In this document: positions 16,682-27,097 of the stretch, piece after piece | Numbering within the stretch: position 1 is the stretch's first letter | Layout of the letters: the number at the start of each line of letters is the position of its first letter | Assembly: GCA_047971145.1 (NCBI GenBank) | Contig: JBKDZL010000001.1 | Span: 1 to 59,186, forward strand | Origin: JBKDZL01 sp047971145 | GTDB taxonomy: Bacteria > Bacillota_I > Bacilli_A > Erysipelotrichales > Erysipelotrichaceae | Length of the DNA stretch: 59,186 nt | Reading direction: 5' to 3' | Notes under the pieces: model-generated | The model's input: the letters and a program-made list of their open reading frames with translations, nothing else | What the model was told of the DNA's origin: nothing | Database searches by the model: none | Made by a program: the position numbers and the translations under genes

Positions 16682-17488
16682 ATGATATCGTTAAAAAATA
16701 CAGGGAAAAAGTATAAAAATGGGGTCAATGCATTAAATAATATTGACCTTGAGGTAGCAGAGGGTGAGTTCATTTATGTCATTGGACCAACTGGTTGTGG
16801 TAAGTCTACTTTAATTAAATTAATCGATGGTGAGGAAATACCCACTAATGGTTGTGTAAGAGTTAATAATATAAATGTTGGAAAATTAAGACATGGTAAA
16901 GTTCCTAAATATCGTCGTAATTTGGGAGTAGTTTTTCAAGACTATCGTTTGTTAGATCATAAAACTGTTTATGAGAATATTGCTTTTGCGATGGAGTGTG
17001 TAAGAGCTAGAGGCACAGAAATAAAAGAGCGGGTTAATAATGTTTTAAACTTAGTTGATTTATCTGACAAAAGAAGATCTTTTCCTCGTGAATTATCAGG
17101 TGGTCAGCAGCAAAGAGTGGCAATTGCTAGAGCGATTGCGAATAAACCTAAAGTTTTGATTGCCGATGAGCCCACTGGTAACCTTGATGAAAAGAAGGCT
17201 TCAGAAATTATGAAGTTATTATTAAAAATCAATGAGGAAGAAAATACTACAGTTTTAATGGTTACTCATGATATGAATATCATAAAAAAATACCCTAAAC
17301 GAACAGTAAGATTAGAGGATGGTCATTTAGTTTCGGATACTATGGATATTAATGATGGTATTTTAGATAATATCACTAATAATGATATTGAAGCTGTTTT
17401 TGAGGATAGTAGAACTTACCAATTTAAATTTATTCACTTAGATACTGATGAGCCAAAGACGGCTTTAAAGGAGGAAGAAGATGTTTAG
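16682..17488 (+). CDS. ftsE: cell-division ABC ATPase FtsE
   Basis: The 268-aa ATPase has Walker A GPTGCGKST, signature ELSGGQQQRVAIARA, Walker B VLIADEPTGNLD and H-loop VTHD. FtsE with FtsX transmits the cytoplasmic division signal to peptidoglycan hydrolases outside. The protein has about 40 residues beyond the usual ~228-aa core, an acidic tail. It overlaps ftsX by 8 nt. Confidence 0.95.
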   Translation: MISLKNTGKKYKNGVNALNNIDLEVAEGEFIYVIGPTGCGKSTLIKLIDGEEIPTNGCVRVNNINVGKLRHGKVPKYRRNLGVVFQDYRLLDHKTVYENIAFAMECVRARGTEIKERVNNVLNLVDLSDKRRSFPRELSGGQQQRVAIARAIANKPKVLIADEPTGNLDEKKASEIMKLLLKINEEENTTVLMVTHDMNIIKKYPKRTVRLEDGHLVSDTMDINDGILDNITNNDIEAVFEDSRTYQFKFIHLDTDEPKTALKEEEDV

Positions 17489-18371
17489 AACAATGGGTCG
17501 CCACTTTAAAGAAGCTTTTTATGGTATATTCAGACATTTTGCGATGGCATTATCATCAGCAAGTGCAGTAAGTATTACATTATTGTTGGTAGGTACTGTG
17601 GGATTAATTAGTTATAATATAAATTTTGTTACTGATAATATTGAGCAGAGTGTTCAAATTTTTGTAAAAATAGAACCTGATACTGCTGATTCTTCAATTA
17701 ACTTTTTAGAGGATGCCATTGATGATATTGCTGGTGTACATGAAATTGAGTTTTCATCTAAAGAAGCTGAGCTTGATTCATTTATTAGTGAATATGGCGA
17801 AGAATATGAAATGTATCGAGGGGCTAGTAACCCATTAAGAGATGCTTTTTATGTTACAGTAGCTGATGGTGAAGCTTTAGAAGATATTGCAGGACAAATT
17901 GAAGATTTACAATTTGTGGAAAAGGTTAATTATGGTGGCGAGAATACTGTTACTATGATTACAACTATTAATACTATTCAATATGCTGGTTATGGGGTAG
18001 CTATTGCCTTTAGTATTTTGGCAATCTTTTTGATTAATAATACAATTAAAATAACAATACACGGACGTTCTAAAGAAATTTCAATTATGCGTCATGTTGG
18101 TGCTACTAATAATTTTATTAGAACGCCATTTGTAATTGAAGGTATTTTTATTGGAATCTTAGGTAGTATTATCCCTATTGTTAGTTTGTGGGTGGGATAT
18201 TTCTTTTTATATCAAGAAACAGGGGGATATTTTTTAACAGAAATGTTAGCCTTTGCCCCAGTTTATCCAACTATATATTATATAGTTTTAGCTATCTTAG
18301 GTATTGGAGTCTTAGTTGGCTTATTGGGTAGTTTTATTTCAGTTACTAGATATTTGAGGTTCAAACGATGA
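17481..18371 (+). CDS. ftsX: cell-division protein FtsX
   Basis: The 296-aa membrane partner of FtsE has an N-terminal helix, an extracellular loop of ~130 residues (the likely hydrolase-activating domain) and three C-terminal helices with the FtsX/MacB motif HGRSKEISIMRHVGATNNFI. It ends with TGA overlapping the ATG of the M23 gene (ATGA), so the three products are translationally coupled. Confidence 0.95.
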   Translation: MFRTMGRHFKEAFYGIFRHFAMALSSASAVSITLLLVGTVGLISYNINFVTDNIEQSVQIFVKIEPDTADSSINFLEDAIDDIAGVHEIEFSSKEAELDSFISEYGEEYEMYRGASNPLRDAFYVTVADGEALEDIAGQIEDLQFVEKVNYGGENTVTMITTINTIQYAGYGVAIAFSILAIFLINNTIKITIHGRSKEISIMRHVGATNNFIRTPFVIEGIFIGILGSIIPIVSLWVGYFFLYQETGGYFLTEMLAFAPVYPTIYYIVLAILGIGVLVGLLGSFISVTRYLRFKR

Positions 18372-19789
18372 TTAAAAGAATAAGCAAAGTATTTCTTTTT
18401 TCTTTAATATTCTTGATTTTAAGCACTGTTAATGTAGCGGCGATCGATTTTTCAGCTGATGAGGATTATTATTATGAGTTGTGCTCTACTACAGGTTTGT
18501 CTGCCTCGGATAAAAATACTTGTCGGGAATTTCAAAAGTATTTAATAGATAAAGCAAATGCAGCTAATGATGAATTAGAGAGTATTCAAAATGATTTGAA
18601 TGATATTCGAGCGAATATTCAATCTTATATGGAAGAAATGGCTAAATATCAAAGTCAAATCAATTCTTTACAAGCTGATATTGATAGACTGAATGTTAGT
18701 ATTGGTGAAATTAGTCGCAATATTGAAGTTTTAGCTAATCGTATTGCGATTAGAGAAGCTGATATAGAGGCTAAAAGATTAGAAATAGCAGATAGAATGG
18801 TTAATCTGCAAGGGAATAATTCTTTCTCTGGTTATATTGATTTTTTATTTGGTGCTAATAATTTCAGTGATTTCATTAAAAGAGCTGAAGCTATTGATGA
18901 TATAACTTCTTATAATCGTGATCAGATCTTAGCTTTACAAGAAGAAATTAGACTATTAAATTTAGATAAAGATGATTTACAAATTCAAAAAGAATTGATG
19001 GAAGAGCAAAAAACTATCGTTGAAACTAATATTGCCAGTCTAAAAGTTCTACAAGAGAGAGTAGAAATAATTGTGATTGAATATCGTAAGCGTGAAGCTG
19101 AATTTATGGAATTGCAGGATAACACAGTGGCTAACTTAGATGACATTAATAATGCCTTAGATAATGTTTCTAGTGCTATTAATGAAATAGCGCCTTCTCA
19201 AGGCTGGTCCTATCCTGTACGTAGTCGTTTTTATGTTTCGGCTGGTGTTTGGTTTTATTCTAGTAGCTTTGGTGGTGGAGTTCATATTGGTAGTGATTTT
19301 GCCGCTGGTATTGGTACTCCAATTTACTCACCTGCCAATGGTATGGTCTTATATGTTTCTGATAGCTGTAATACTTATGGCTATTATTGTAGTAGATGTG
19401 GTAAACCAGGAGCAAGTGGTGGTGGTAACCAAGTTGGTACTATTGTTCAAGTAGGCAATTCAGTTTATTTTCTGATTAACTTTCATATGCAATCTGGTGT
19501 TAGCTCGATTACAAAAGTGGGAGATATTGTTCAACAGGGTGAGCTAATTGGCTATATGGGTACTAGTGGATGTTCAACTGGTAGTCATTTACACCAACAA
19601 ATAATTTATTTGGGCGAAAATAATATGAGTGCAATGGTAGATAAATTTAAAAGAACTGGTGATATTAGTTTTGGTATGGGCTGGGGCTATAGTGCTTATA
19701 ATAATCGCTGTACAAGAATTGGAGGTTCACCATGTTATGTTAATCCCCAAGATATTTATAATGTTAAGGTGGGTTATTCGTATAACTAA
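18368..19789 (+). CDS. FtsEX-linked coiled-coil M23 peptidoglycan hydrolase
   Basis: The 473-aa secreted protein has a signal peptide ending near VNVAA (~residue 25), a long coiled coil (~55-250) and a C-terminal M23 metallopeptidase domain with the zinc motifs HIGSD and HLH (GSHLHQQI). The coiled coil would dock on FtsX and release M23 activity, as EnvC or PcsB-type partners do. The M23 domain contains inserted segments with Cys-rich stretches (CSRCG). Whether it cuts the wall itself, or activates an amidase as degenerate EnvC does, needs testing; its visible metal residues look intact. Confidence 0.88.
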   Translation: MIKRISKVFLFSLIFLILSTVNVAAIDFSADEDYYYELCSTTGLSASDKNTCREFQKYLIDKANAANDELESIQNDLNDIRANIQSYMEEMAKYQSQINSLQADIDRLNVSIGEISRNIEVLANRIAIREADIEAKRLEIADRMVNLQGNNSFSGYIDFLFGANNFSDFIKRAEAIDDITSYNRDQILALQEEIRLLNLDKDDLQIQKELMEEQKTIVETNIASLKVLQERVEIIVIEYRKREAEFMELQDNTVANLDDINNALDNVSSAINEIAPSQGWSYPVRSRFYVSAGVWFYSSSFGGGVHIGSDFAAGIGTPIYSPANGMVLYVSDSCNTYGYYCSRCGKPGASGGGNQVGTIVQVGNSVYFLINFHMQSGVSSITKVGDIVQQGELIGYMGTSGCSTGSHLHQQIIYLGENNMSAMVDKFKRTGDISFGMGWGYSAYNNRCTRIGGSPCYVNPQDIYNVKVGYSYN

Positions 19790-19796
19790 TTAAAAA

Positions 19797-21260
19797 ATGG
19801 AAAATAAAAACAATATATCATTTCAAGAAGTGAAAGAAAAAAATAAGAGAATCATTAAAATAGCATTAGCAATACTTTTGGTTATTATAGCTTTTTTAAG
19901 TGGTGTTTTTGCTTCGAACTTTAGAGGATTAGTTAATAGTAAAGATGAGGATAATACTGGTCGTATTAACAGTAGTCAATTAAAAGAAATAATCAATATC
20001 TTAGAGGATAAATGGTTCTATGCTGATAATGTTGAAAACTTAGAATCAGTTATTTTACAAGAGGGATTAAGTGGTCTAACTAATAGTCAAAATGATCCCT
20101 ATACTTATTATTTGACGGCCCAAGAGTACCAAGAGCAAGTAAATAACACTAATCAAAACTATGTAGGCTTAGGTGTGCAAATAAGCTTACTTGGTGAGTA
20201 TCCTTTGATTACAAATGTTTTTAAAGGATCACCTGCTGAAACTTATGGTTTAAGAGCTGGCGATTATATTATTAAAGTTGATGGTACTGATGTTAAAGAT
20301 ATGGAAAATGATCCTTTGACAGATTTAGTTTTAGGTGAAGAGGGCAGTGAAGTTGTGGTTACTTACTTACGGGGTGATGTTAGTGATGTAGTTACTATTA
20401 TTAGAGCCCAAATAACTCATACTGTCGATTATCAAGTTAAAGATGGAATTGGTTATTTAGAGGTTAGTAGTTTTGGTAATAGCACAGCTAATGAAGTTGT
20501 GAGTGCACTTGATGAGTTTGAGTCTCAAGGTATAAGTGATTTGATTATTGATTTGCGTGATAATGGTGGTGGTTATCTCCAAGCTCTTATTGATTTTGCT
20601 AGTTTATTTTTGCCAAAGGGCGAGACAATTATCCAAATGAAATATCGTGATGGCAGTATTGAGCCATACTATGCTGAAGGTAAAAATAGAGATTTTTTCC
20701 AAGATATTATAGTTTTAGTAAATGAAAACTCTGCTTCAGCATCTGAGGTCTTTGCGGCAGCTCTGCAAGAAAACAAACGGGCAACCATTGTCGGGGTGCA
20801 AACTTATGGTAAGGGTACTAGTCAAACGGTTTCCTATTTATCAGATGGCTCTGTTATGCAATACACTCAAACCAATTGGTTAACACCTAAGGGTAATTTA
20901 CTACAAGATATTGGAGTTACACCAGATATTGAAGTAAAACTAGATGATTATCTTTATATTGCTTATCAAGAAGTGCCAGAGAATTTAGCGATATCTTTTG
21001 ATGCAGTATCAGAGTGGGTTGCTCTAGTTCAGAGTGGTTTAGATATGATGGGTTATGATGTTGATCGAAATGATGGTTATTTTTCTGCTCAAACAGAAGC
21101 GATGATTAAACAATATGCTAGTGATTATCAAATTGATTATAGTGGAGTGTTAACACCAGATTTTATTCATGATTTTATTAGTAATGCTTCTTTTTATTAC
21201 TATAATAATATTGAAGCTTTAGATTATCAAATGTCTAAAGCACTAGCCTTATTAAAATAA
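19797..21260 (+). CDS. S41 C-terminal processing protease (CtpA/CtpB-like)
   Basis: The 487-aa membrane-anchored protease has one N-terminal transmembrane helix (~20-40), a PDZ domain (~115-200, VGLGVQISLL...GDYIIKVDGTDV), and the S41 core with catalytic Ser in NENSASASEV and Lys in TYGKGTSQ. A C-terminal peptidoglycan-binding-like repeat (VQSGLDMMGYDVDRNDGYFS) follows. It lies 7 bp after the M23 gene; such proteases can process wall hydrolases or their regulators. No RBS is visible, and TATAAC (19781-19786) lies close upstream. Confidence 0.92.
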   Translation: MENKNNISFQEVKEKNKRIIKIALAILLVIIAFLSGVFASNFRGLVNSKDEDNTGRINSSQLKEIINILEDKWFYADNVENLESVILQEGLSGLTNSQNDPYTYYLTAQEYQEQVNNTNQNYVGLGVQISLLGEYPLITNVFKGSPAETYGLRAGDYIIKVDGTDVKDMENDPLTDLVLGEEGSEVVVTYLRGDVSDVVTIIRAQITHTVDYQVKDGIGYLEVSSFGNSTANEVVSALDEFESQGISDLIIDLRDNGGGYLQALIDFASLFLPKGETIIQMKYRDGSIEPYYAEGKNRDFFQDIIVLVNENSASASEVFAAALQENKRATIVGVQTYGKGTSQTVSYLSDGSVMQYTQTNWLTPKGNLLQDIGVTPDIEVKLDDYLYIAYQEVPENLAISFDAVSEWVALVQSGLDMMGYDVDRNDGYFSAQTEAMIKQYASDYQIDYSGVLTPDFIHDFISNASFYYYNNIEALDYQMSKALALLK

Positions 21261-21323
21261 ATAAATTAATAGTAAAAATGTTAATATCGAGTAAGCTTAT
21301 AGCTAGTTACTTTATCAATAATA

Positions 21324-21339
21324 TGATAAAATGATAAAG
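21324..21339 (+). promoter_or_regulatory. extended -10 at the uvrB start
   Basis: TGATAAAAT (21324-21332; TAAAAT 21327-21332) is 6 bp before GTG 21339, so the mRNA should begin at the start codon. No RBS is seen. Confidence 0.5.
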
Positions 21340-23315
21340 TGAGTATAAATAAATTTAAGTTGCACTCAAAATATCAACCAGCTGGTGATCAACCTCAAGC
21401 GATTGAAAAATTGATAACTGGTTTAAATTCGAATGAAAAACATCAAGTCTTACTAGGCGCTACAGGTACTGGTAAGACTTTTACCATTGCCAATGTGATA
21501 GAAAAAATCAATAAACCTACTTTGGTATTTGTTCATAATAAGACTTTAGCAGGACAATTATATAGTGAATTTAAAGAGTTATTTCCTGATAATAAAGTAG
21601 AATACTTCGTTTCAAATTTTGATTATTATCAACCGGAAGCCTATGTTGCCAAAAGTGATACTTATATTGAAAAAACTGCGATGATTAATGAAGAATTAGA
21701 TATGTTGCGTATGGCTTCAATTAATTCTGCTTTGGAAAGAAATGATACAATTATTGTTGCCTCTGTTGCCTGTATTTATACGGCAAGTAATCCTGATTAT
21801 TATCGTGATATGTTTTTTAGTATTAAGGTTAATGACAAAATTGATAGAGATTTACTCTTACAAAAATTAGTTGAAAGACAGTATAAGCGCAATGATACCG
21901 ATCAAAAGCGGGGAACCTTTAGAGTTAGAGGAGATAGTATTGATATTTGTTTAGGGCATACTGATGCTTATGTTCTGCGTATTGAAATGTTTGATAATGA
22001 AATTGAGAGGATTATGGAGGTAGAACCTTTAACCAATAAAGTCTTACATGCCTACCAAGTCTACAATATTTTTCCTGCTGATGAGTACGCTAGAGATAAG
22101 CAGGCTATTTTAAAAGCTTGTGAGAGTATTTCTGAAGAATTAGAAGAGCGTTTAGAATATTTTGTCAAAGAAAATAAACTAGTGGAAGAGCAACGATTAA
22201 AACAAAGAACTATTAGTGATATTGATAGCTTAAGAGAGTTTGGAATGTGTAGTGGAATAGAAAATTATTCTCAACATATTGATGGTAGAGATGATAATCA
22301 AAGACCTTGGAATTTGTTTGATTATTTCCCGAAAGATTTTTTGCTAGTAGTAGATGAATCTCATGTTTCTTTACCTCAAGTTAGAGGAATGTATAATGGT
22401 GATCGAGCTCGTAAAGAAAATTTGATTGAATATGGTTTTAGATTACCATCTGCCCTCAATAATAGACCGATGCGCTTTGATGAATTTGAAGGAATGATTA
22501 ATCAAGCTATTTATGTAAGTGCTACCCCTGGTGATTATGAATTAGCCAAAGTAGAACATAAAGTTATTGAACAAATTATTAGACCAACAGGATTGCTAGA
22601 TCCGGAAATATCAATTAGACCATCGCTTAATCAAATGGATGATATATTAAAAGAAATTCAAAATAGAATCAGTAAAAATCAGCGAACTTTAGTTACTACC
22701 TTAACTGTTAAAATGGCTGAAACCTTAAGTGAGTATTTAAAGAATTTAGATTTGAAAGTCTGCTATTTGCATCATGAAACCCAAACTTTAGAACGAATCG
22801 AAATTTTAAGAGATTTAAGAGTTGGCAAGTATGATGTGCTTGTTGGGATCAATTTATTAAGAGAAGGCTTAGATATTCCTGAGGTAGCTTTAGTCATTAT
22901 TTTAGATGCCGATAAAGAAGGATTTCTAAGATCATCAAGATCGTTAATTCAAACAATAGGTAGAGCCGCACGTAATGCTGATGGTAGTGTTATTATGTAT
23001 GCTGATAAAATAACAGATTCTATGGCTAAAGCGATTGAAGAAACTAGCAGAAGAAGAGAATTACAGTTAGCTTATAATAAAGCACACAATATTACACCAC
23101 AAACGATAATAAAAGATGTAAGAGATGTGATTGCAGGAAAAGAAACCAAAGAGCATTTAAAGCGCTATATGAAAAAGAAAGGCAAAAAACCTAGTAAAGA
23201 TAAAGAAGATTTAGTTATTTCTTTAAATAAAGAAATGAAAGAAGCAGCTAGAGTTTTAGACTTTGAACGAGCAGCAGAGATTAGAGATATTATTGCTGAG
23301 TTAAAAAGTGAGTAG
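21339..23315 (+). CDS. uvrB: excinuclease ABC subunit B
   Basis: DNA-damage verification helicase of nucleotide-excision repair. The 658-aa protein has Walker A GATGTGKTF, the beta-hairpin region FDYYQPEAYV, DESH (VVDESHVSLPQ), helicase motifs LREGLDIPEV and QTIGRAAR, and a C-terminal UVR domain (KEMKEAARVLDFERAAEIRD). GTG start at 21339. It is followed by uvrA after 10 bp. Confidence 0.98.
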   Translation: MSINKFKLHSKYQPAGDQPQAIEKLITGLNSNEKHQVLLGATGTGKTFTIANVIEKINKPTLVFVHNKTLAGQLYSEFKELFPDNKVEYFVSNFDYYQPEAYVAKSDTYIEKTAMINEELDMLRMASINSALERNDTIIVASVACIYTASNPDYYRDMFFSIKVNDKIDRDLLLQKLVERQYKRNDTDQKRGTFRVRGDSIDICLGHTDAYVLRIEMFDNEIERIMEVEPLTNKVLHAYQVYNIFPADEYARDKQAILKACESISEELEERLEYFVKENKLVEEQRLKQRTISDIDSLREFGMCSGIENYSQHIDGRDDNQRPWNLFDYFPKDFLLVVDESHVSLPQVRGMYNGDRARKENLIEYGFRLPSALNNRPMRFDEFEGMINQAIYVSATPGDYELAKVEHKVIEQIIRPTGLLDPEISIRPSLNQMDDILKEIQNRISKNQRTLVTTLTVKMAETLSEYLKNLDLKVCYLHHETQTLERIEILRDLRVGKYDVLVGINLLREGLDIPEVALVIILDADKEGFLRSSRSLIQTIGRAARNADGSVIMYADKITDSMAKAIEETSRRRELQLAYNKAHNITPQTIIKDVRDVIAGKETKEHLKRYMKKKGKKPSKDKEDLVISLNKEMKEAARVLDFERAAEIRDIIAELKSE

Positions 23316-23325
23316 GGGATAAAAG

Positions 23326-26169
23326 ATGAATGATAAAATTATTATCAAAGGGGCCAGAGTAAATAACTTAAAAAATATTGACTTAGAAATCCCAAGAAAT
23401 AAATTAGTTGTGATGAGTGGTGTTAGTGGTAGCGGTAAAACTTCATTAGCTTTTGATACCATTTATGCAGAAGGACAAAGACGCTATGTTGAATCTTTAA
23501 GTGCTTATGCTAGGCAATTTTTAGGCAATAGCGATAAGCCTGATGTGGATCTTATTGAGGGTTTATCTCCAGCTATTTCCATTGATCAAAAAACTACTCA
23601 TAATAATCCTCGATCGACTGTTGGAACTGCTACGGAGATTTATGATTATTTACGTTTATTGTATGGTAGGGTTGGTGTACCTTATTGTCCTGTGCATAAT
23701 GTGGTGATTGAAGCTCAAAGTATTAAAAGTATGATTGATAAGATTATTCAATTAGAAGTAAATAGTCGCTTGATTTTATTGGCGCCTGTTGTTAGTAATG
23801 GTAAGGGTAGCTTTAAGGATTATTTTGTAAAATTGCGCCAAGATGGTTTTACTCGAGTAATTGTTGATGGTGAAACTTTACTATTAGATGAGGATATTAT
23901 TTTATCTAAAAATAAAAAACATAATATTAGTATTGTTGTGGATAGGTTAGTTTTAAAGGATGATGCTGGTTTTAGATCTCGTTTATATGATTCCTTAGAA
24001 ATTACTTTAGCGAATTCTTATAATGGTACTGTGGTAGTACGAACTAAAGATGAAGATTTATTGTTTAGTGGTAATTATAGTTGTCCGCAGTGTGGCTTTT
24101 CTATTCCTAATATTGAGCCTAGATTATTTTCGTTTAATTCCCCATTGGGTGCTTGCAATAGTTGTAATGGTTTAGGGGTAGTCCAGAATGTTGATTTAGA
24201 TTATTTAGTTCAAGATGATAGTTTGAGTATTGCGGATGGGGCAATAATTTATTATAAAAATATTGCGGGAACTACTAATATTGAATGGCAAAAATTTTAC
24301 AAATTATGTCAGAGTTATGATGTCGATATCTATGCTCCTTTTAACACTTTAAGTCAATATCAAAAGAATATTTTATTTTATGGTAGTGATAAGTCTATTA
24401 AGACTTCTATTACTACTAGTAGTGGTAATGTTTTTAGTAAAGATGATTACTTAGAGGGTGTTGCATCTTTAATTGAGCGAAGATATAGAGAAACTACTTC
24501 TAATGGTGCTAGAGATTGGTATCAAAGTTTTATGAGTGAGAGTACTTGTCCAAAATGTCAGGGTTTAAGACTTAATGAGAGTGCACTAGCAGTTAAAGTT
24601 GGTAATTTAGATATTTCTCATTGGACAAAAATGAATATTTCTCAGGCCCTAGCGTGGTTAGCTAATTTAAAATTATCTAAAACAAAACAACAGATTGCCG
24701 ACTTAGTTTTAAAAGAAATTAATAATAGATTGTCTTTTTTAATCAATGTTGGCTTAGAATATCTTACATTAGAGCGAATGGCTGGTACTTTAAGTGGTGG
24801 GGAAGCTCAAAGAATTAGATTAGCTACTCAAATCGGCTCACATTTAACAGGGGTATTATATGTCTTGGATGAGCCCTCAATTGGACTACACCAAAGGGAT
24901 AATGATCGCTTAATTAAAACTCTTAAAGATATGAGAGATTTAGGTAATTCTTTAATTGTGGTTGAACACGATGAGGAAACTATGAGAGCTGCTGATTGGA
25001 TAGTGGATATTGGTCCTGAGGCTGGTGATAAAGGTGGTAGAGTAGTTGCTAATGGTACTTATCAAGATATCATTGACAACACTAATTCAGTATCAGCTAA
25101 TTATTTAAGTGGCCGAGAAAAAATAGAGCTACCAAAAAGTTATCGTAAACAGAGTAAAAAAACTATTGAAATTATTGGAGCCAGCGAAAATAATTTAAAA
25201 GAGATTAAAGCTAAATTTCCTTTAAATAACTTTGTTTGTGTCAGTGGTGTTAGTGGCAGTGGTAAGAGTACTTTAGTTAATGAAATTCTGGCGAAGGCGA
25301 TTTATCAACATTTAGGTCGAACTAAAATCAAACCAGGAGCTTTTAAAAAAATTAAAGGTTTAGAATATCTTGATAAGCTAGTGGTAATTGATCAAAATCC
25401 TATCGGAAGAACTCCTCGTAGTAATCCTGCTACCTACACTGGAGTCTTTGATAATATTAGAGATTTATTTGCTATGGCACCATTAGCGAAACAAAAAGGA
25501 TATAATAAAGGACGCTTTTCTTTTAATGTTAAGGGGGGGCGTTGTGAAGCTTGTCAGGGTGATGGTGTTAAAAAGATTTCAATGCATTTCTTGCCTGATG
25601 TCTATGTTAAGTGTGAGGTCTGCTTAGGGCAACGTTATAATGAGGAAACTCTCTCTGTTTATTATAAAGATAAAAACATTTATGATGTTCTATCATTATC
25701 AGTTGATGAAGCAGTGGAATTCTTTAAAGGGCAACCTAAAATCGCCAATAAGTTAAAAGTTATTCAAGATGTCGGTTTAGGTTATGTGGAATTAGGTCAA
25801 AATGCTCTGACTCTTTCAGGTGGTGAAGCCCAAAGGGTAAAACTAGCTTTTGAGTTACAAAAAAAGCCTACTGGTAAAACTCTCTATATTTTAGATGAGC
25901 CAACTACCGGCTTACATAGTGCTGATGTAAAAAAACTATTAAAAGTTTTGCAGAGGATAGTAGATAATGGTGATAGTATTATTGTCATTGAACATAATTT
26001 AGATATTATTAAGTCGGCTGATTATATTATTGATTTAGGACCTGAGGGTGGTGATCAGGGTGGCTCTATTGTTGCGCAGGGGTCAGTATTTGATATAATA
26101 GAAAATGAAATTAGTTATACAGGTAAGTATTTAGCGCCTTTAGTTAAGGAGAAAAAGAGTGGAAAATAA
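23326..26169 (+). CDS. uvrA: excinuclease ABC subunit A
   Basis: DNA-damage recognition ATPase. The 947-aa protein has two ABC modules: Walker A GVSGSGKTS (N) and GVSGSGKST (C), signatures TLSGGEAQRIRLA and TLSGGEAQRVKLA, and zinc-finger cysteines (CPQCG..., CEACQGDG...CEVC). Length is typical. It overlaps the hprK start by 11 nt. Confidence 0.98.
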   Translation: MNDKIIIKGARVNNLKNIDLEIPRNKLVVMSGVSGSGKTSLAFDTIYAEGQRRYVESLSAYARQFLGNSDKPDVDLIEGLSPAISIDQKTTHNNPRSTVGTATEIYDYLRLLYGRVGVPYCPVHNVVIEAQSIKSMIDKIIQLEVNSRLILLAPVVSNGKGSFKDYFVKLRQDGFTRVIVDGETLLLDEDIILSKNKKHNISIVVDRLVLKDDAGFRSRLYDSLEITLANSYNGTVVVRTKDEDLLFSGNYSCPQCGFSIPNIEPRLFSFNSPLGACNSCNGLGVVQNVDLDYLVQDDSLSIADGAIIYYKNIAGTTNIEWQKFYKLCQSYDVDIYAPFNTLSQYQKNILFYGSDKSIKTSITTSSGNVFSKDDYLEGVASLIERRYRETTSNGARDWYQSFMSESTCPKCQGLRLNESALAVKVGNLDISHWTKMNISQALAWLANLKLSKTKQQIADLVLKEINNRLSFLINVGLEYLTLERMAGTLSGGEAQRIRLATQIGSHLTGVLYVLDEPSIGLHQRDNDRLIKTLKDMRDLGNSLIVVEHDEETMRAADWIVDIGPEAGDKGGRVVANGTYQDIIDNTNSVSANYLSGREKIELPKSYRKQSKKTIEIIGASENNLKEIKAKFPLNNFVCVSGVSGSGKSTLVNEILAKAIYQHLGRTKIKPGAFKKIKGLEYLDKLVVIDQNPIGRTPRSNPATYTGVFDNIRDLFAMAPLAKQKGYNKGRFSFNVKGGRCEACQGDGVKKISMHFLPDVYVKCEVCLGQRYNEETLSVYYKDKNIYDVLSLSVDEAVEFFKGQPKIANKLKVIQDVGLGYVELGQNALTLSGGEAQRVKLAFELQKKPTGKTLYILDEPTTGLHSADVKKLLKVLQRIVDNGDSIIVIEHNLDIIKSADYIIDLGPEGGDQGGSIVAQGSVFDIIENEISYTGKYLAPLVKEKKSGK

Positions 26170-27097
26170 TACAGTTACAGTAAAAAAACTCCAAGAAGAA
26201 TTAGGCTTAAAACAGTTAACTGGTAATCAAGAGTCTTTGAATCGTTGGATTGCTTCTCAGGCAGTTAATCGACCAGGTTTAGAACTTAGCGGTTTTGTTG
26301 ATGAGAAAGAAAAGAAAAGAGTTACTATCTTAGGTAATAAAGAATTGCATTATATTGAAACTTTAGCAGATCACTTATTGCCAGAGCGTTACAATAATAT
26401 TGTCGATGTTTATACACCTTGTATTATTATTTCCTCAGGACGCGAGTGTCCTAAACTTTTATTAGATATTGCCCAAATGAACAATTTTCCAATTTTTTCA
26501 AGTGAGATAAAATCTTCAGCTTTGATGGTAGCGATAATTGGTTTTTTAGAAAACGAATTAGCTCCTGAAACTCAAGTACATGGTACTCTATTAAGTATTT
26601 ATGGTCGAGGGGTCATGGTTACTGGTGAGAGTGGTATTGGTAAGAGTGAGACAGCTTTGGAGTTAATTAAAAAAGGCCATATTTTAGTAGCTGATGATGC
26701 GGTGATTTTAAATCGAATTCAAAATAGACTATTAGGATCAGCGCCAAAGGTCATTCAGGGTATGATAGAAATAAGGGGTATTGGAATAGTTGATGTCAAT
26801 AGAATGTTTGGTGCCAGCTCTTTTGTTAGAAAAGTTAGACTTGATTATATTGTCCATTTGGAGCATTGGCATAAAGATAATACTTATAAGCGAGTTCCTT
26901 TAGATGAAGAAAAATATCGGGAAATTCTTGGCTTAGATATTCCGACTATTACTATACCAGTCAGAGAAGGTCGATCAATGTCAGAAATTATTGAAACTGC
27001 AGTTATTCACTATAATTTAAAAGCTGAAGGATTTGATAGTAATAGAGAATTTGATAAAAGAGTTATTGATAATATCAAGGAGGAAAATAATGGTTAA
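26159..27097 (+). CDS. hprK: HPr kinase/phosphorylase
   Basis: Phosphorylates and dephosphorylates Ser46 of HPr, the central switch of carbon catabolite control. The 312-aa protein has the P-loop GESGIGKSE, the HPrK signature IQGMIEIRGIGIVDV and the C-terminal phosphorolysis block (PVREGRSMSEIIE). GTG start at 26159, with AAGGAG upstream inside uvrA. HprK phosphorolysis yields pyrophosphate, and the next gene carries a PpaX-type domain that would remove it. A cre-like site at 30160 shows CcpA-type control is likely. Confidence 0.96.
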   Translation: MENNTVTVKKLQEELGLKQLTGNQESLNRWIASQAVNRPGLELSGFVDEKEKKRVTILGNKELHYIETLADHLLPERYNNIVDVYTPCIIISSGRECPKLLLDIAQMNNFPIFSSEIKSSALMVAIIGFLENELAPETQVHGTLLSIYGRGVMVTGESGIGKSETALELIKKGHILVADDAVILNRIQNRLLGSAPKVIQGMIEIRGIGIVDVNRMFGASSFVRKVRLDYIVHLEHWHKDNTYKRVPLDEEKYREILGLDIPTITIPVREGRSMSEIIETAVIHYNLKAEGFDSNREFDKRVIDNIKEENNG

